64,000 nucleotides of DNA from NCBI GenBank assembly GCA_035048815.1, contig JAUCBN010000017.1:9048936-9112935 (forward strand), in the 5' to 3' direction. Positions 37,979-48,354 of the stretch are shown piece by piece; within the stretch, counting starts at the first letter, position 1; each line of letters begins with the position of its first letter. Origin of the DNA: Abelmoschus esculentus (Eukaryota; Streptophyta; Magnoliopsida; Malvales; Malvaceae). Below the pieces are notes generated by a model that was not told where the DNA came from, did not search any database, and saw nothing but the letters and a program-made list of their open reading frames with translations. Both the position numbers and the translations under genes were made by a program.

Positions 37979-40326
37979 TGTAACCCCCTTAGCCCGGCCT
38001 AGATGGAACCAGCACTAACGGGTTGCACGGGGAATATCAAACCAAACCCGTGAAGGTTCGATTCAATAAACAACTCTAAAATCCGTTATATATTTTTTTT
38101 ATTTTATCTTACCTAGATGCACAATCTTATTCCTATGTGATAAGGTCTCATATAAAGCATTAACGGTAACACATTAATTAAAAACAAACATTCGATTAAA
38201 CACTAACATAGATTAAGGACTAAAACGTAAAACTTTTAGATTCAATTAGTAAAGTAGAAATTATTTCCATCAATAATCAATTAAACATACAAGAGTTCCT
38301 CATAGTAAATTTCAACTCAAACGGATCATTCTAACATCATCAATTTCATGTTTCTCTAATTTAAGGACCAAAATGTAAATCTTCCAAAATACAAGGACTT
38401 TATCCAATTTAGGTTGACTATCTTGAATTCTAGGTGATCAATGGTTTCGAAACCTTCCCAGTGGTTCCGAAACTTTTTGTAAAAGGTTTCGAAACTTTTC
38501 TAGAAAGTTCCAAAACTTATCGCGTCCAGTAACTTCCCAGAATTGAAACTGCCCGAAAGGTTTCGAAACCTTGTGAAGGTTTCGAAACTATTGACAAAGG
38601 TTTCGGAACCTTCACCCAAAGGTTTCGAAACTTTGGGTTTGGAACCAAAAGTTTCGTTACACTAAGTGCACACCAACTACTCAATACTCAACCATTAATT
38701 AGAACCACTAAATGCATCAATCCTAAACATAATTTAGCAACATATGGCACGTAATTAACAACGTCACGGACATCAATCAAGCTATAGGCATGCTTCCTAG
38801 AGTATGATTAACAACATAACAATCATGCAAGTTCACACATCAACAATCCATACAATCCCAAAGCTCACAATTAACAATGATACAATAATTGTCTTATTAC
38901 AACATAAACCAAAGCCTAAGTACACACTCCTCACATAGGTTGTGTTACACATTGCCTTGCCCATTTTATTTGCCAAAAACATACCAAATTCAGAGTGATT
39001 CTTCCCCTTGGTTTCCTTGCCTCGAACGAAGCTCCAAGTGCCTTTATTTCTCTACATGGATGAAAAGAGAGCTTAAGCAAACATGCTTAGTGAGGAAGCT
39101 CTACACAAATCATCAATGCATCTATTTAAAACCATGATGAAACCATAATTTGCAATACTTTGTTAAATCATGCATGCTAATATTTCATTCCCAAATTCAT
39201 TAAATCATATGCATCCTTGAGTTCACATAATCTTATCAAAACAATTTATAAATGATTCTCAAACTTCTTCTCAAATTCATGTATGTATATTGGCATTCTA
39301 GTGACCACTTTAATGTGAACCTTGCGCTCATCGAATACACGGATCCATGAGACTATTGTCTCGTCATGACACGAAGTCACCATTGACATGACACGAAGTC
39401 ACCATTAGCACTACCACGCACAATCGGACACATAGTCACCCTTGTTACGTGTAGGCGGCTCTACCACGCACGGTTGGACACAAAGTCACCCTTGTTACGT
39501 GTAGGCAATATTCTGTATTCTCAGTTTTGATTATAGTGCACTTAAGACAATCCTAATGACATGTCATTCGTATTCGATTCTAAAGTTAGTGTCACTAAGC
39601 CAATATTATAATCAAATGTGCATGATAACTTGTTGTTCATAATGCATGCATAATATGTTCAACAAATGAACCAAAAGCCATGCCCAAAGGCACCATTATA
39701 TATATAAGGCAAATAAGCTTATTGTATTCCAAATCATATAACTTGCTGCTCATAATGCATGCATAAATTATTCAACAAATGAACCAAAAGCCATGCCCAA
39801 AGGCACCATTATATATAAGGCAAATAACCATATTGTACTCAAAATCATTTCTCATAATTTTTCATAATCATGGATGTTAAATAAGCTATGCATTTCAGAA
39901 AGTATCTCTCATGTATGCACCATTTCAAAACATGCTCATGTATTTCCATAAATCTCATGCATTATCAACATAATGCTTTTGTCAAATATAGCCGAAACTT
40001 ATATCGGATTATCAAAAACATTTACATTACTTACTCTTGAACTATGGAAGGTTTTCACACTCTTCCATAGTCCCCAAAAATAGAACGTACCAAACGCGAT
40101 TCGCTTTAAATCCGTAACCACTCACCAACAAGCGATATGAGTATTTGCCGCTATCCGAAGATCGCACCAACGCACCAACACTCTAGCTTCTTCTTGTACC
40201 TCTTCTACAACATTAAAAACAGAGCATTCTCACATCATAACATGCTCAAACCAACAGCCATAACCGATCACAATTAAACTACCAAAAACTTAGCCGAAAA
40301 GACCGTAAACTAAGCTGAAACGCATA
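37979..40326 (-). repeat. 5' LTR, truncated by about 1.1 kb
   Basis: It starts TGTAACCCCC on plus and aligns with the 3' LTR up to GAAACGCAT (matching about 32463 in the 3' LTR), then breaks into satellite at 40326-40329. The missing part corresponds to the first ~1085 bp on the element strand, so the promoter-proximal U3 end is gone. A 116-bp internal deletion relative to the 3' LTR (bases 30426-30541) lies at about 38425, between TCTTG and AATTCTAGG. It shares the 113-bp duplication with the 3' LTR. Confidence 0.9.
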
Positions 40327-42445
40327 CGTCCTTTTGTTGCGATTAAAACGTACATGTCTAAATGACCATTATTGAGAATCAGTTCGAATTTTAACCGAGT
40401 AAAAAGCTGAAAATTTTAGATTAATCTGTATAATTATGTTCAAAATCCCATAATTAATAATTTGAACTCATAAAATTTGAACTCATAAAATTTGATTTAA
40501 TAACTTTTGGTTGTCGTTTTGTTGCGATTAAAATGTGCGTGTCTAAATGACCTTTATTGAGAATTAGTTCGAATTTTAACCGAGGAAAAAGCTAAAAATT
40601 TTGATTAATCTGTATAATTACGTTCAAAGCCCATAATTAACAATTTGAACTTAATAACTTTGATTTAATAACTTTTTGTTGTCGTTTTATTGCGATTAAA
40701 ACGTGCATGTCTAAATGACCTTTATTGAGAATCAATTTGAATTTTAAACGAGTAAAAAGCTGAACATGTGAGATTATTCTGTATAATTATATTTGAAATC
40801 CCATAATTAACAATTTGAACTCATAAAATTTCATTTATTAACTTTTGGTTGTCCTTTTGTTGCGATTAAAACGTACATGTCTAAATGACCATTATTGAGA
40901 ATCAGTTCGAATTTTAACAGAGTAAAAGGCTGAAAATTTGAGATTAATCTGTATAATTATGTTCAAAATCCCATAATTAAAAATTTGAACTCATAAAATT
41001 TGATTTCATAACTTTTGGTTGTCGTTTTGTTGTGATTAAAATGTGCGTGTCTAAATGACATTTATTGAGAATTAGTTCAATTTTTAACCGAGGAAAAAGC
41101 TAAAAATTTTGGATTAATCTGTATAATTACGTTCAAAATCCCATAATTAACAATTTGAACTTATAAATTTGATTTAATAACTTTTGGTTATCGTTTTATT
41201 GCGATTAAAACGTGCATGTCTAAATGACCTTTATTGAGAATCAATTCGAATTTTAAACTAGTAAAAAGCTGAACATGTGAGATTAATCTATGTAATTATG
41301 TTCGAAATCCCATAATTAACAATTTGAACTCACATAATTTGATTTAATAACTTTTGTTTTTTTTCTTTTTTGGTGATTAAAATCTACATGTCTAAATGAC
41401 CATTATTGTGAATTACTTCGAAGTTTAACCGAGTAAAAAGCTGAAAATTTGAGATTAATGTGTATAATTATGTTCAAAAACCCATAATTAACAATTTGAA
41501 CTCATAAAATTTGATTTAATAACTTTTGGTTGTTGTTTTGTTGCGATTAAAACGTGCATGTCTAAATTACCTTTATTGAGAATCGGTTCGAATTTTAAAG
41601 AAGTAAAATGCTGAAAATTTGAGATTAATTTGTATATTTATGTTCAAAAGCCCATAATTAACATTTTGAACTCATTAATTTTGATTTAATAACTTTTCGT
41701 TGTCGTTTTGTTGAAATAAAAATGTGCATGTCTAAAGGACCTTTATTGAGAATCAGTTCGAATTTTAATGGAGTAAAAAGGTGAAAATTTTAGATTAATC
41801 TGTATAATTATGTTTAAAATCCCATAATTAACAATTTGAACTCATTAAATTTGATTTAATAACTGTTGGTTGCCGTTTTGTTGCGATTAAAACGTGCATG
41901 TCTAAATTACCTTTATTGAGAATCAGTTCGAATTTTAACCGAGTAAAAAGCTAAAAATTTGATATTAATCTGTATAATTATGTTCAAAAGCCCATAATTA
42001 ACAATTTGAACTCATAAAATTTGATTTAATAACTTTTGGTTGTCGTTTTGTTACGATTAAAACATGTATGTCTAAATGACCTTTATTGAGAATCAATTCG
42101 AATTTTAACCGAGTAAAAAGCTGAAAATTTTAGATTAATCTGTATAATTATGCTCAAAAGCCCATAATTAACAATTTGAACTCATAAAATTTGATTTAAT
42201 AACTTTTGGTTGTCATTTTGTTGCGATTAAAACGTACATGTCTAAATGACCATTATTGAGAATCAGTTCGAATTTTAACCGAGTAAAAAGCTGAAAATTT
42301 GAGATTAATCTGTATAATTATGTTCAAAACCCATAATTAACAATTTGATCTCATAAAATTTGATTTAATAACTTTTGGTTGTCGTTTTGTTGCGATTAAA
42401 ATGTGCGTGTCTAAATGACCTTTATTGAGAATTAGTTCGAATTTT
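40327..42445. repeat. Satellite block 3: ~170-bp monomer array between the gypsy element and the LINE
   Basis: About 12.5 monomers. The first complete landmark is CCTTTTGTTGCGATTAAAAC, out of phase with the satellite left of the gypsy element. Peculiar variants include a 16-bp internal duplication of AACTCATAAAATTTG near 40465-40490 and a shortened TTGAACTTAATAACTTTGAT near 40645. The string GTTGCGATTAAAATGTGCGT recurs at 40521 and 42389, an 11-monomer spacing (1868 bp). The last ~450 bp shares variants with the end of the 2209-bp unit of block 2. Confidence 0.96.
42430..42445. repeat. LINE target site duplication, left copy
   Basis: aattagttcgaatttt, matching aattaattcgaatttt at 50762-50777 with one mismatch. 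It directly precedes the T run that is the LINE poly(A) tail read on plus. Confidence 0.85.
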
Positions 42446-42533
42446 TTTTTGAGAATGGGCCTCATTAAAAAACCCCTATAGCCGACCGCCCGAGGGCAGG
42501 AAGGCCCCTATGGGGAAAAGAGTACCCAAGATC
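42446..42533 (-). other. LINE 3' UTR and poly(A) tail
   Basis: 88 bp between the ORF2 stop and the target duplication. On plus it begins with the rest of the T run (about five Ts beyond the duplication) and GAGAATGGGCC. It contains two short inverted repeats, GCCC-GA-GGGC (42488-42497) and CCCC-TAT-GGGG (42505-42515). Such 3' structures could be the reverse-transcriptase recognition element, which is inference. Confidence 0.7.
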
Positions 42534-45500
42534 TTATTGAGAAGGGGAGGAAAACCTCTCCGAATTTACAGAAGCCCGAATAAAATCGGGAAAGTCATAG
42601 GAGAAAAAACAAGAAGAAAAGGAACGCAAAGCCCTAGTAGCTAACACGTGGGCTACAACATTAGCCTCTCTAGGTACATAACAAATCTTACAATCAGGGA
42701 AAGTACCAAGAGTTGAGCGAATACGAGACACCAAAGGTTGCACCGAGGAACGATCCTGGTAAAGGGGGTTGTTGACCTTGTTAGCAATGGAAGCAGAGTC
42801 GGTCTCGAAGACAACACGGGTCCAGCCATTGGAAAAGGCAAGCTTCAGACCTTCCAAAAGGGCAAGAGCTTCAGCAGAGGCAGGATCCGAACAGAGGAGA
42901 GGCAAAGAACAGCCGCCAAGGACAATGCCAGAGGAGTCCCTAACAATGACACCAGCTGCTGCTCCTTTTAACACGGGGTCGAACGCACCATCCGTGTTAA
43001 TCTTGACGTAACCAGGGTCTGGCTTCGTCCATCTAGCAAGAGCAAGAGTGGGCTCAGCTAGCCGAGAATGTAGGCGGGAGGTACTGTTAGCTGAAGTGTA
43101 ATTATGTAAAAGACTTAGAGCATTAGAAACCGTTAACCACACCGGTTGAAGATGGTTATTATGGACAAAGTCATTTCGACGGTTCTAAAGATTCCATAAG
43201 ATCGTGAGAAGTAAAGAAAATTGCTGAAGAGAAAGAAAGCCAGCTGCCGCAGAAAGCCATTGATGAGGGGAGGTAGAAATAGGAGAAAGAAGTCGAGATG
43301 GGAGACCTGCCAACTGAAACACTTCTCTAGTGCAAGGGCAGTACCGTATAGCATGGATGGTAGTTTCGATGGCCAAATTGCATAAAGAACAAATCCCCGG
43401 ACCTAGATTGGCCTGAAGGATTTTGTGACCAGAGGGAAGTGCATCGTGACACAAACGCCAAGCAAAAGAACGTACCTTGGGAAGAGTGGGTAATTTAGAA
43501 AGGACTTTCCAAAGTTTAGAGGGCCTATTAACTGGACCTGGCTGAAGCGTCAAAAATTGATAGCCCGAACGTACAGAATAGATACTAGAATCATGGTTAC
43601 CCCAGAGGGTGGTGTCTTGTGTATCATTAATAATCGGATCATTAAGGATAGTATTAGCATCCTCATATGTAAAGTAATTCCGAACTTTGGACACATCCCA
43701 GCGGGGTAGGTTAGGTAGCATAAAAGCGCCGGCGCGCAAAGGCACTTCATCATTGATCTCATAATCACCATAAAGGCGCAACGGCTGAGAGCCACCCCAG
43801 TTGTCAAAGTGGATCTGGATAGTACTATTCATGCCTGGACGTAGAAAAAATCCAGCACGAAGTTTAGAAATAGCTACACTGAGCCATTTCCAAGCAAAGG
43901 AGGAACTCCGTGAAGAAACAGAGTCTAGTAAAGAACCAGCTGGGTAATACTTGCACTTGTAAATTTGACTAAGAAGGCTCCCAGGAGCACACACAAGGCG
44001 CCAAATCTGCTTACCAAGTAAAGCAATATTAAAATGGTGTAAATCACGAAAGCCGACTCCCCCAGCCGCTTTTGGAAGACAGACAGTATCCCGGGGAAGC
44101 ATGTGCCAACCCTTTTTGCCAGCTTTCCCAGACCACCAGTAGCGGCGTATAGAAGTAGTCATGTCATCAATAATATTGAGTGGCAGAAGGTAGCAAGACA
44201 TCACATATTGGGGCATAGATTGAAGAACAGATTTGATAAAGACTTCTCTCCCACTAAAAGAGAGGAGATGTTTGTCCCAGCTGTTCATTCTGGCAGTCAT
44301 TTTATCTCTGGTGAAGCCCAGAGCGGCAGTTTTATTTTTTCCAATGAGAAGAGGGACTCCCTAGTAAAGCCCAGGATCATTCACCTCCCTGACATGCAGT
44401 ATGTCATTGATGGCTATTCGAAGTGACAAAGGGGTTTTCCGAGAATAGAAAATAGTAGATTTCTCAAAGTTCACTGCTTGCCCAGACGAATTGGCATAAG
44501 TGTGCAAAACATCCCGAAGGCGCTGCACTTCTGCCATTTTGGTTCGGATAAAAACAACACAGTCGTCGGCAAAAAGAAGATGATTGACACGTGGTCCATT
44601 TCTGCTAGCGCAAAGCCCCGGGAGGACACCAGAGGATTGTGCAGCATTGAGTAAGGCCGAAAGACCCTGTGTACAAAAAAGAAACAAGAAGGGGGAGAGA
44701 GGGTCCCCTTGCCGTAAACCTCGAAAGGGCTTAAAAGGCCGAGAAAGAGAATCATTCACACGAACTTGAAAGGTGACTGAGGATACACACCTCATAATAA
44801 GGGACACCCAATTGGAGTTAAAGCCTAGACGAATCATGACATGTTCTAAAAAAGTCCATTCAACACGGTCGAATGCCTTTTCCATATCTAGCTTTAAACT
44901 AGCCCCTTTCGCAAGGGATGTAGCATCAGTATTAAGGGTATGGATAAGTTCATGAGCTATAAGAATATTATCCGTAATATTCCTGCCGTGAACAAAAGCA
45001 GCTTGGTTGCCACTAATACAAATAGGTATGATAGATTTTAGCCGATTAACAAGAACTTTCGAGACAGTTTTATAAATAATTGTACAGAGACTAATAGGTC
45101 GAAGATGACGCATTGTAGTAGGGTCATCAATTTTAGGGATAAGCACAATAATGGTACGATTGACGTCCTCCATATTAATGGACCCTCGAAGGAGCCTGAG
45201 GCATAGAGATGTAAATTCATGGCCAAGGATATCCCAGTGCTTCCGGAAGAAACTGCTTGGGAAACCGTCAACCCCTGGGGCCTTCCTCGGATTGATATCA
45301 CGAAAAGCAGTATGAATTTCATTAGAAGTGAAATCCTTATTAAGTTCATTATTCATAGAATCAGTAACAACTGTGGGAATATTGTTCAAAATTGATGGAT
45401 CTATAATAGGAGAAGATGACGAAAAAAGAGTTTGAAAATATGTAACAGCGATAGTCATAATGTCATTTGAATTAGTGTGCCAAGTATTCTGATCATCGAA

Positions 45501-46622
45501 TAGACCAATAATCTGGTTTTTCCTCCGACGGCTAGTCGCTCTAGCATGAAAGAAGGAGGTGTTTTTATCACCGTGTTCTAGCTAGAGAGTTCGAGCGCGT
45601 TGAGCCCAGTAGATTTCCTTCGCATTCATTAAGCTGTCGATCTCGCGTTTAGCTGAGAGAAGGCCATTGACTTCAGAGTCGGAAAGATGGCGCGCGAGAC
45701 AGAGGTTAATGAAATCATTCAATTGGGAGATACGCTTATTGGACTTCAATCGTTTGTTAGTTTGCCAAGTAGCAAGGAAATGCCGAATGTCATGCAATTT
45801 ACTTAGAGTCGATCGAAATGGAGTAGACCATAGCTCTTTAATACGTAAAAAAACCTCAGGATTATCAGCCCAGCAGTTCTCATAGCGGAACAAAGTGCTG
45901 GGCCGCACAACTGGGTGACCCAAAACAGGCCTAGTATTCATTAAAATAGGAAAGTGGTCAGAGCGAGCCTGGAAGAAAGAGATGGCTTGGCAACTAGGGA
46001 AAGTATTGAACCAGGCGGAATTGCCAAGAAATCTATCTAGTCTTTCCATAATGGTGACCGAGTTGCATCCCGATCTGGTCCAAGTGAACCATCCAGACTT
46101 TGGTTTACAGTCGAAAAGATCATTATTATCAAGGCACTCTTGAAAATTGTTAATTTGCGAACGAGCACGGCGAGAACCACCTTGTTTCTCATTGTCATAA
46201 AGAATTTCATTAAAATCCCCCCCTAAAAGCCAAGGAAGAGAATTGGCTACATTCAGGGAATCTATTAATTGCCAAGTCTTGTATTTGTTTGCAGTTTCAG
46301 GAAAACCGTGTATGCTAGTAAAGTGGAATTGAATTTGTTCAAATGTAACAAGAACATCAATATGACGATCTGAATATGAGAGAAGATCAACAGAAGAATT
46401 GTTCTTCCAGAGGATGGCAAGTCCTGTACATGAAGGCCTGGGATCAATGGCGAGACAACTATGCATACCAATTTTGAGCTTAATACGATCCATGTTTAGT
46501 TTGTTTAATCTAGTCTCGCAAAGAAAGAGACAATCAGCATCATGCTTAGAGACAGCGCGTTGTAACGCAAGAACTGCCTGGGCGTTGCCAAGGCCCTGAC
46601 AGTTCCAACATAAGATTTTCAT
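42534..46622 (-). pseudogene. LINE ORF2: endonuclease, reverse transcriptase, zinc finger, RNase H (three nonsense codons)
   Basis: One uninterrupted frame of 1362 codons. Codons 1-230 are an APE-type endonuclease: WNCQGLG, ETR at 36-38, GDFNEI at 135-140, RLDRF and SDHFPI from 221. Reverse transcriptase follows: PGVDGFP, DMEKAFD at 579, RQGDPLSP around 639 and FADD at 684-687. A zf-RVT zinc-binding region spans codons about 1037-1102 (C-x2-C-x8-H-x4-C). RNase H (RVT_3 type) begins near 1200, with NTDGAF (Asp 1211), Glu 1251, Asp 1275 and a His at 1325 (VAHVLA) where many homologues have Asp. Internal stops are TAG at codon 347 (45582-45584), TAG at 754 (44361-44363) and TAG at 1146 (43185-43187). 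Each sits in a conserved motif, so they look like point mutations in a once intact gene. The start ATG overlaps the upstream stop as ATGA. A terminal RNase H is known in plant L1 elements (Smyshlyaev and colleagues). Confidence 0.95.
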
Positions 46623-47050
46623 TTCGCTCGGCGGGGTTGATCATCGTCAACCACCGCCGGAGAGTTGTTAAAGCTGCTCATCCCAGCTAGCCAAGAATAT
46701 AAAGTGACATGAAGTAGAGGAGGAAAGTAATTCCTCTCCATAGGAAAAGATACGTCAAAAAAGACGTTGGAAAGATCCCTTGCAAAGGGTGGTATATGTA
46801 AACGTAGAAAAACATATGTACGAAAGAAAAAGGAAAAGAAAAAAGGAGAGTAAGAGAAAGAACCAAAGTAAAAGAACAAAGAAAAAGAAATATTATTAAA
46901 CCTTAAAACACACCTAAAAAAAGAGACAAAAGAAAAACACCGTCCTAAAAAACACAAAACACTAAAAACAACGAGAAAAAGAAAGAAAAAAACTAAAGGC
47001 AGAATTTCCATGGTATAAAAGCCATGACAGTTCAAAAAAAGATCGATCAT
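46619..47050 (-). other. Duplicated ORF1 end with pyrimidine-rich linker, 143-codon open frame
   Basis: The last 70 bp of ORF1 (47047-47116) recurs at 46619-46688, 428 bp downstream on the element strand, immediately before ORF2. Between the copies is 358 bp very rich in T and C on the sense strand. An open frame of 143 codons starts at the ATG overlapping the ORF1 stop and ends in QPRRAK with its stop overlapping the ORF2 ATG. Its middle is Phe/Leu/Ser-rich, as expected from translating a pyrimidine tract, so I do not propose a protein. It reads best as a tandem duplication around the ORF1/ORF2 junction, or as an intergenic leader for ORF2 expression. Confidence 0.7.
46630..46658 (-). promoter_or_regulatory. 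Hairpin just upstream of the ORF2 ATGA start
   Basis: On the sense strand GGCGG-T-GGTTGA pairs with TCAACC-CCGCC around a six-base loop, giving 11 pairs with one bulged base. The stem ends about eight bases before ATGA. It is a candidate structure for stop/start coupling. The sequence is also part of the reading frame ending in QPRRAK. Confidence 0.6.
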
Positions 47051-48354
47051 TTGGCTCGGCGGGGTTGACCACTGTCAACCTCCGCCGGAGATTTGTGTGT
47101 GCTGCTCATCCCAGCTTTTTCTGCAGATCCTTTAGGAGGTGGCCGAGGGCGTTTAGGTCGAGAGCCCTCATCAGATGGCGGAGTTCTTTTAGATCCCCTA
47201 GTAACAACTACACGAGCAGTTTTCTTCATTGGTGGCGCATGTTCAATCCAGTCAGCAGCTTCCTGGAAAGCAGCATCATTGGCAAGATCAAGCTCCAGAT
47301 CTTGGAGTTCTGGCGCCGACAGGCTATCATCAGCATCACCATCAGGAATCTTAGACCGAGTAGTAATATTGGGTTCCAACTCCGGAAAAACCGTTTGCAG
47401 GGGCTGAGAGGGGCCACGCCGAGCAGATAGTTTGCTTGGGACAGTTGGAAGAGTGCGAGGGCCCTGTGAGAAGACAGGGGCGTTCTCCTGGGCGGATAGA
47501 TCTTTCACTGGAGCCTTGCCTTTATCATTAGAACCCGTGGAAGGAGATGCTTGAGAGTTTTGAGTAATGTAACGGATACGTCCTCTCTGTAGAGGTTGAG
47601 AAATCTTCTTCTTAGGGAGATAGCGGAGCCAGTCACCATATTGAAGTTGTTCAGGCCTCTGTTCAGCTGGGATAGTGCAAAAATCAAGAGAGTGGCCAAC
47701 ACGACCACAACAGTGGCAGAGAGTGGGAAGGCGTTCATATTGCAGAGGACAAAACCGGGTAGAAGACCCCCCACCAATAGCAACACAACGTCGAACTGGT
47801 TTAGAGGCATCTAGAGATACTCCTACCCGAAGATAGTCGACCATGTTGAGATCCATTTTCCGCGTGTCAATCTTTGTAACAGTTCCAATGAAAGCTCCGA
47901 GAGACTCACCAGTATTGTTAGCGGATTCCTCCGAGGCAAGGAGGATAGGTGGAATATTATAAATTCGTACCCACACATTCATTATCATAAAGGAGTGATC
48001 ATCAAGGCTGAGAGCAGGATCATATTGAGTTAGGGAGAGTCACTCATCCTTATAGGTCCATGGCCCCCTGGACAGAATATCCTCTTTAATCTTTTCATCC
48101 TTGAAGCAGATTAGGAACAGCCGTGGTCGCAATGCGCGCATAGAAGATAATTTAGTCGGGGTCCAAATACCGGTGAATGCTTTAATGATAATTTGATCAT
48201 CAATGTCTTTCGAAGTGATCAAGTTCCCTAGCAAAGTTGTATGTGAATCAGCATCAGCAGAGTCCCAGGGAAGATTTGTTTGAAAAATAGTGGATTGCTC
48301 TTCCTCAGTAAATTGAATATTCCCGAGGTGTTGTAGAAAAGATTTGGAATCCAT
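47047..48354 (-). pseudogene. LINE ORF1: DUF4283/CCHC nucleic-acid-binding protein (one nonsense codon)
   Basis: Single frame of 435 codons starting MDSKSF, chosen because the DUF4283-like region begins shortly after and upstream sequence is low-complexity. The N-terminal ~140 codons have the DUF4283 pattern (LLGNLITSKDIDD, LFLICFKDEKIKEDIL, RGPWTY, MNVWVRIYNIPP). A zinc knuckle follows at codons 213-226 (C-x2-C-x4-H-x4-C, in LCHCCGRVGHSLDFC). The C-terminal part is basic and Pro/Ser-rich with likely nuclear-localisation clusters (GSKRTPP, RPKRPRPPPKG). A TGA at codon 105 (48040-48042) replaces the residue after YKDE, most likely Trp, and would truncate the protein before the zinc knuckle. 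The protein would bind element RNA and form the ribonucleoprotein needed for transposition. The stop overlaps a downstream ATG as ATGA. Confidence 0.92.
47058..47086 (-). promoter_or_regulatory. Hairpin at the ORF1 end
   Basis: On the sense strand GGCGG-A-GGTTGAC pairs with GTCAACC-CCGCC around AGTG, giving 12 pairs with one bulged base, ending about eight bases before the ATGA overlap. It is the partner copy of the hairpin at 46630-46658. The arms are conserved while the loop and bulge differ. Confidence 0.6.

Larger units (their letters stand above)
29978..40326 (-). mobile_element. Degenerate Ty3/gypsy chromovirus with LTRs, non-autonomous as it stands
   Basis: A 10.3-kb element read on the minus strand. 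The order is: truncated 5' LTR (37979-40326), primer binding site (37962-37973), a long stretch with no recognisable gag or RT, a pol remnant with RNase H end, integrase and chromodomain (33590-35113), polypurine tract (33549-33562) and complete 3' LTR (29978-33548). RNase H to integrase to chromodomain order is diagnostic for chromoviruses. A regular chromodomain and long LTRs suggest the Tekay/Del side rather than CRM, which is inference. It inserted after monomer base 4-5. No right-hand target duplication survives because the 5' LTR end is deleted. Confidence 0.92.

Noticed and set aside
29978..40326. CRM-type centromeric retrotransposon
   Set aside because: The C-terminus shows a regular chromodomain (VTWETW...YLF) rather than the CR motif of CRM elements, and the LTRs are much longer than CRM LTRs.
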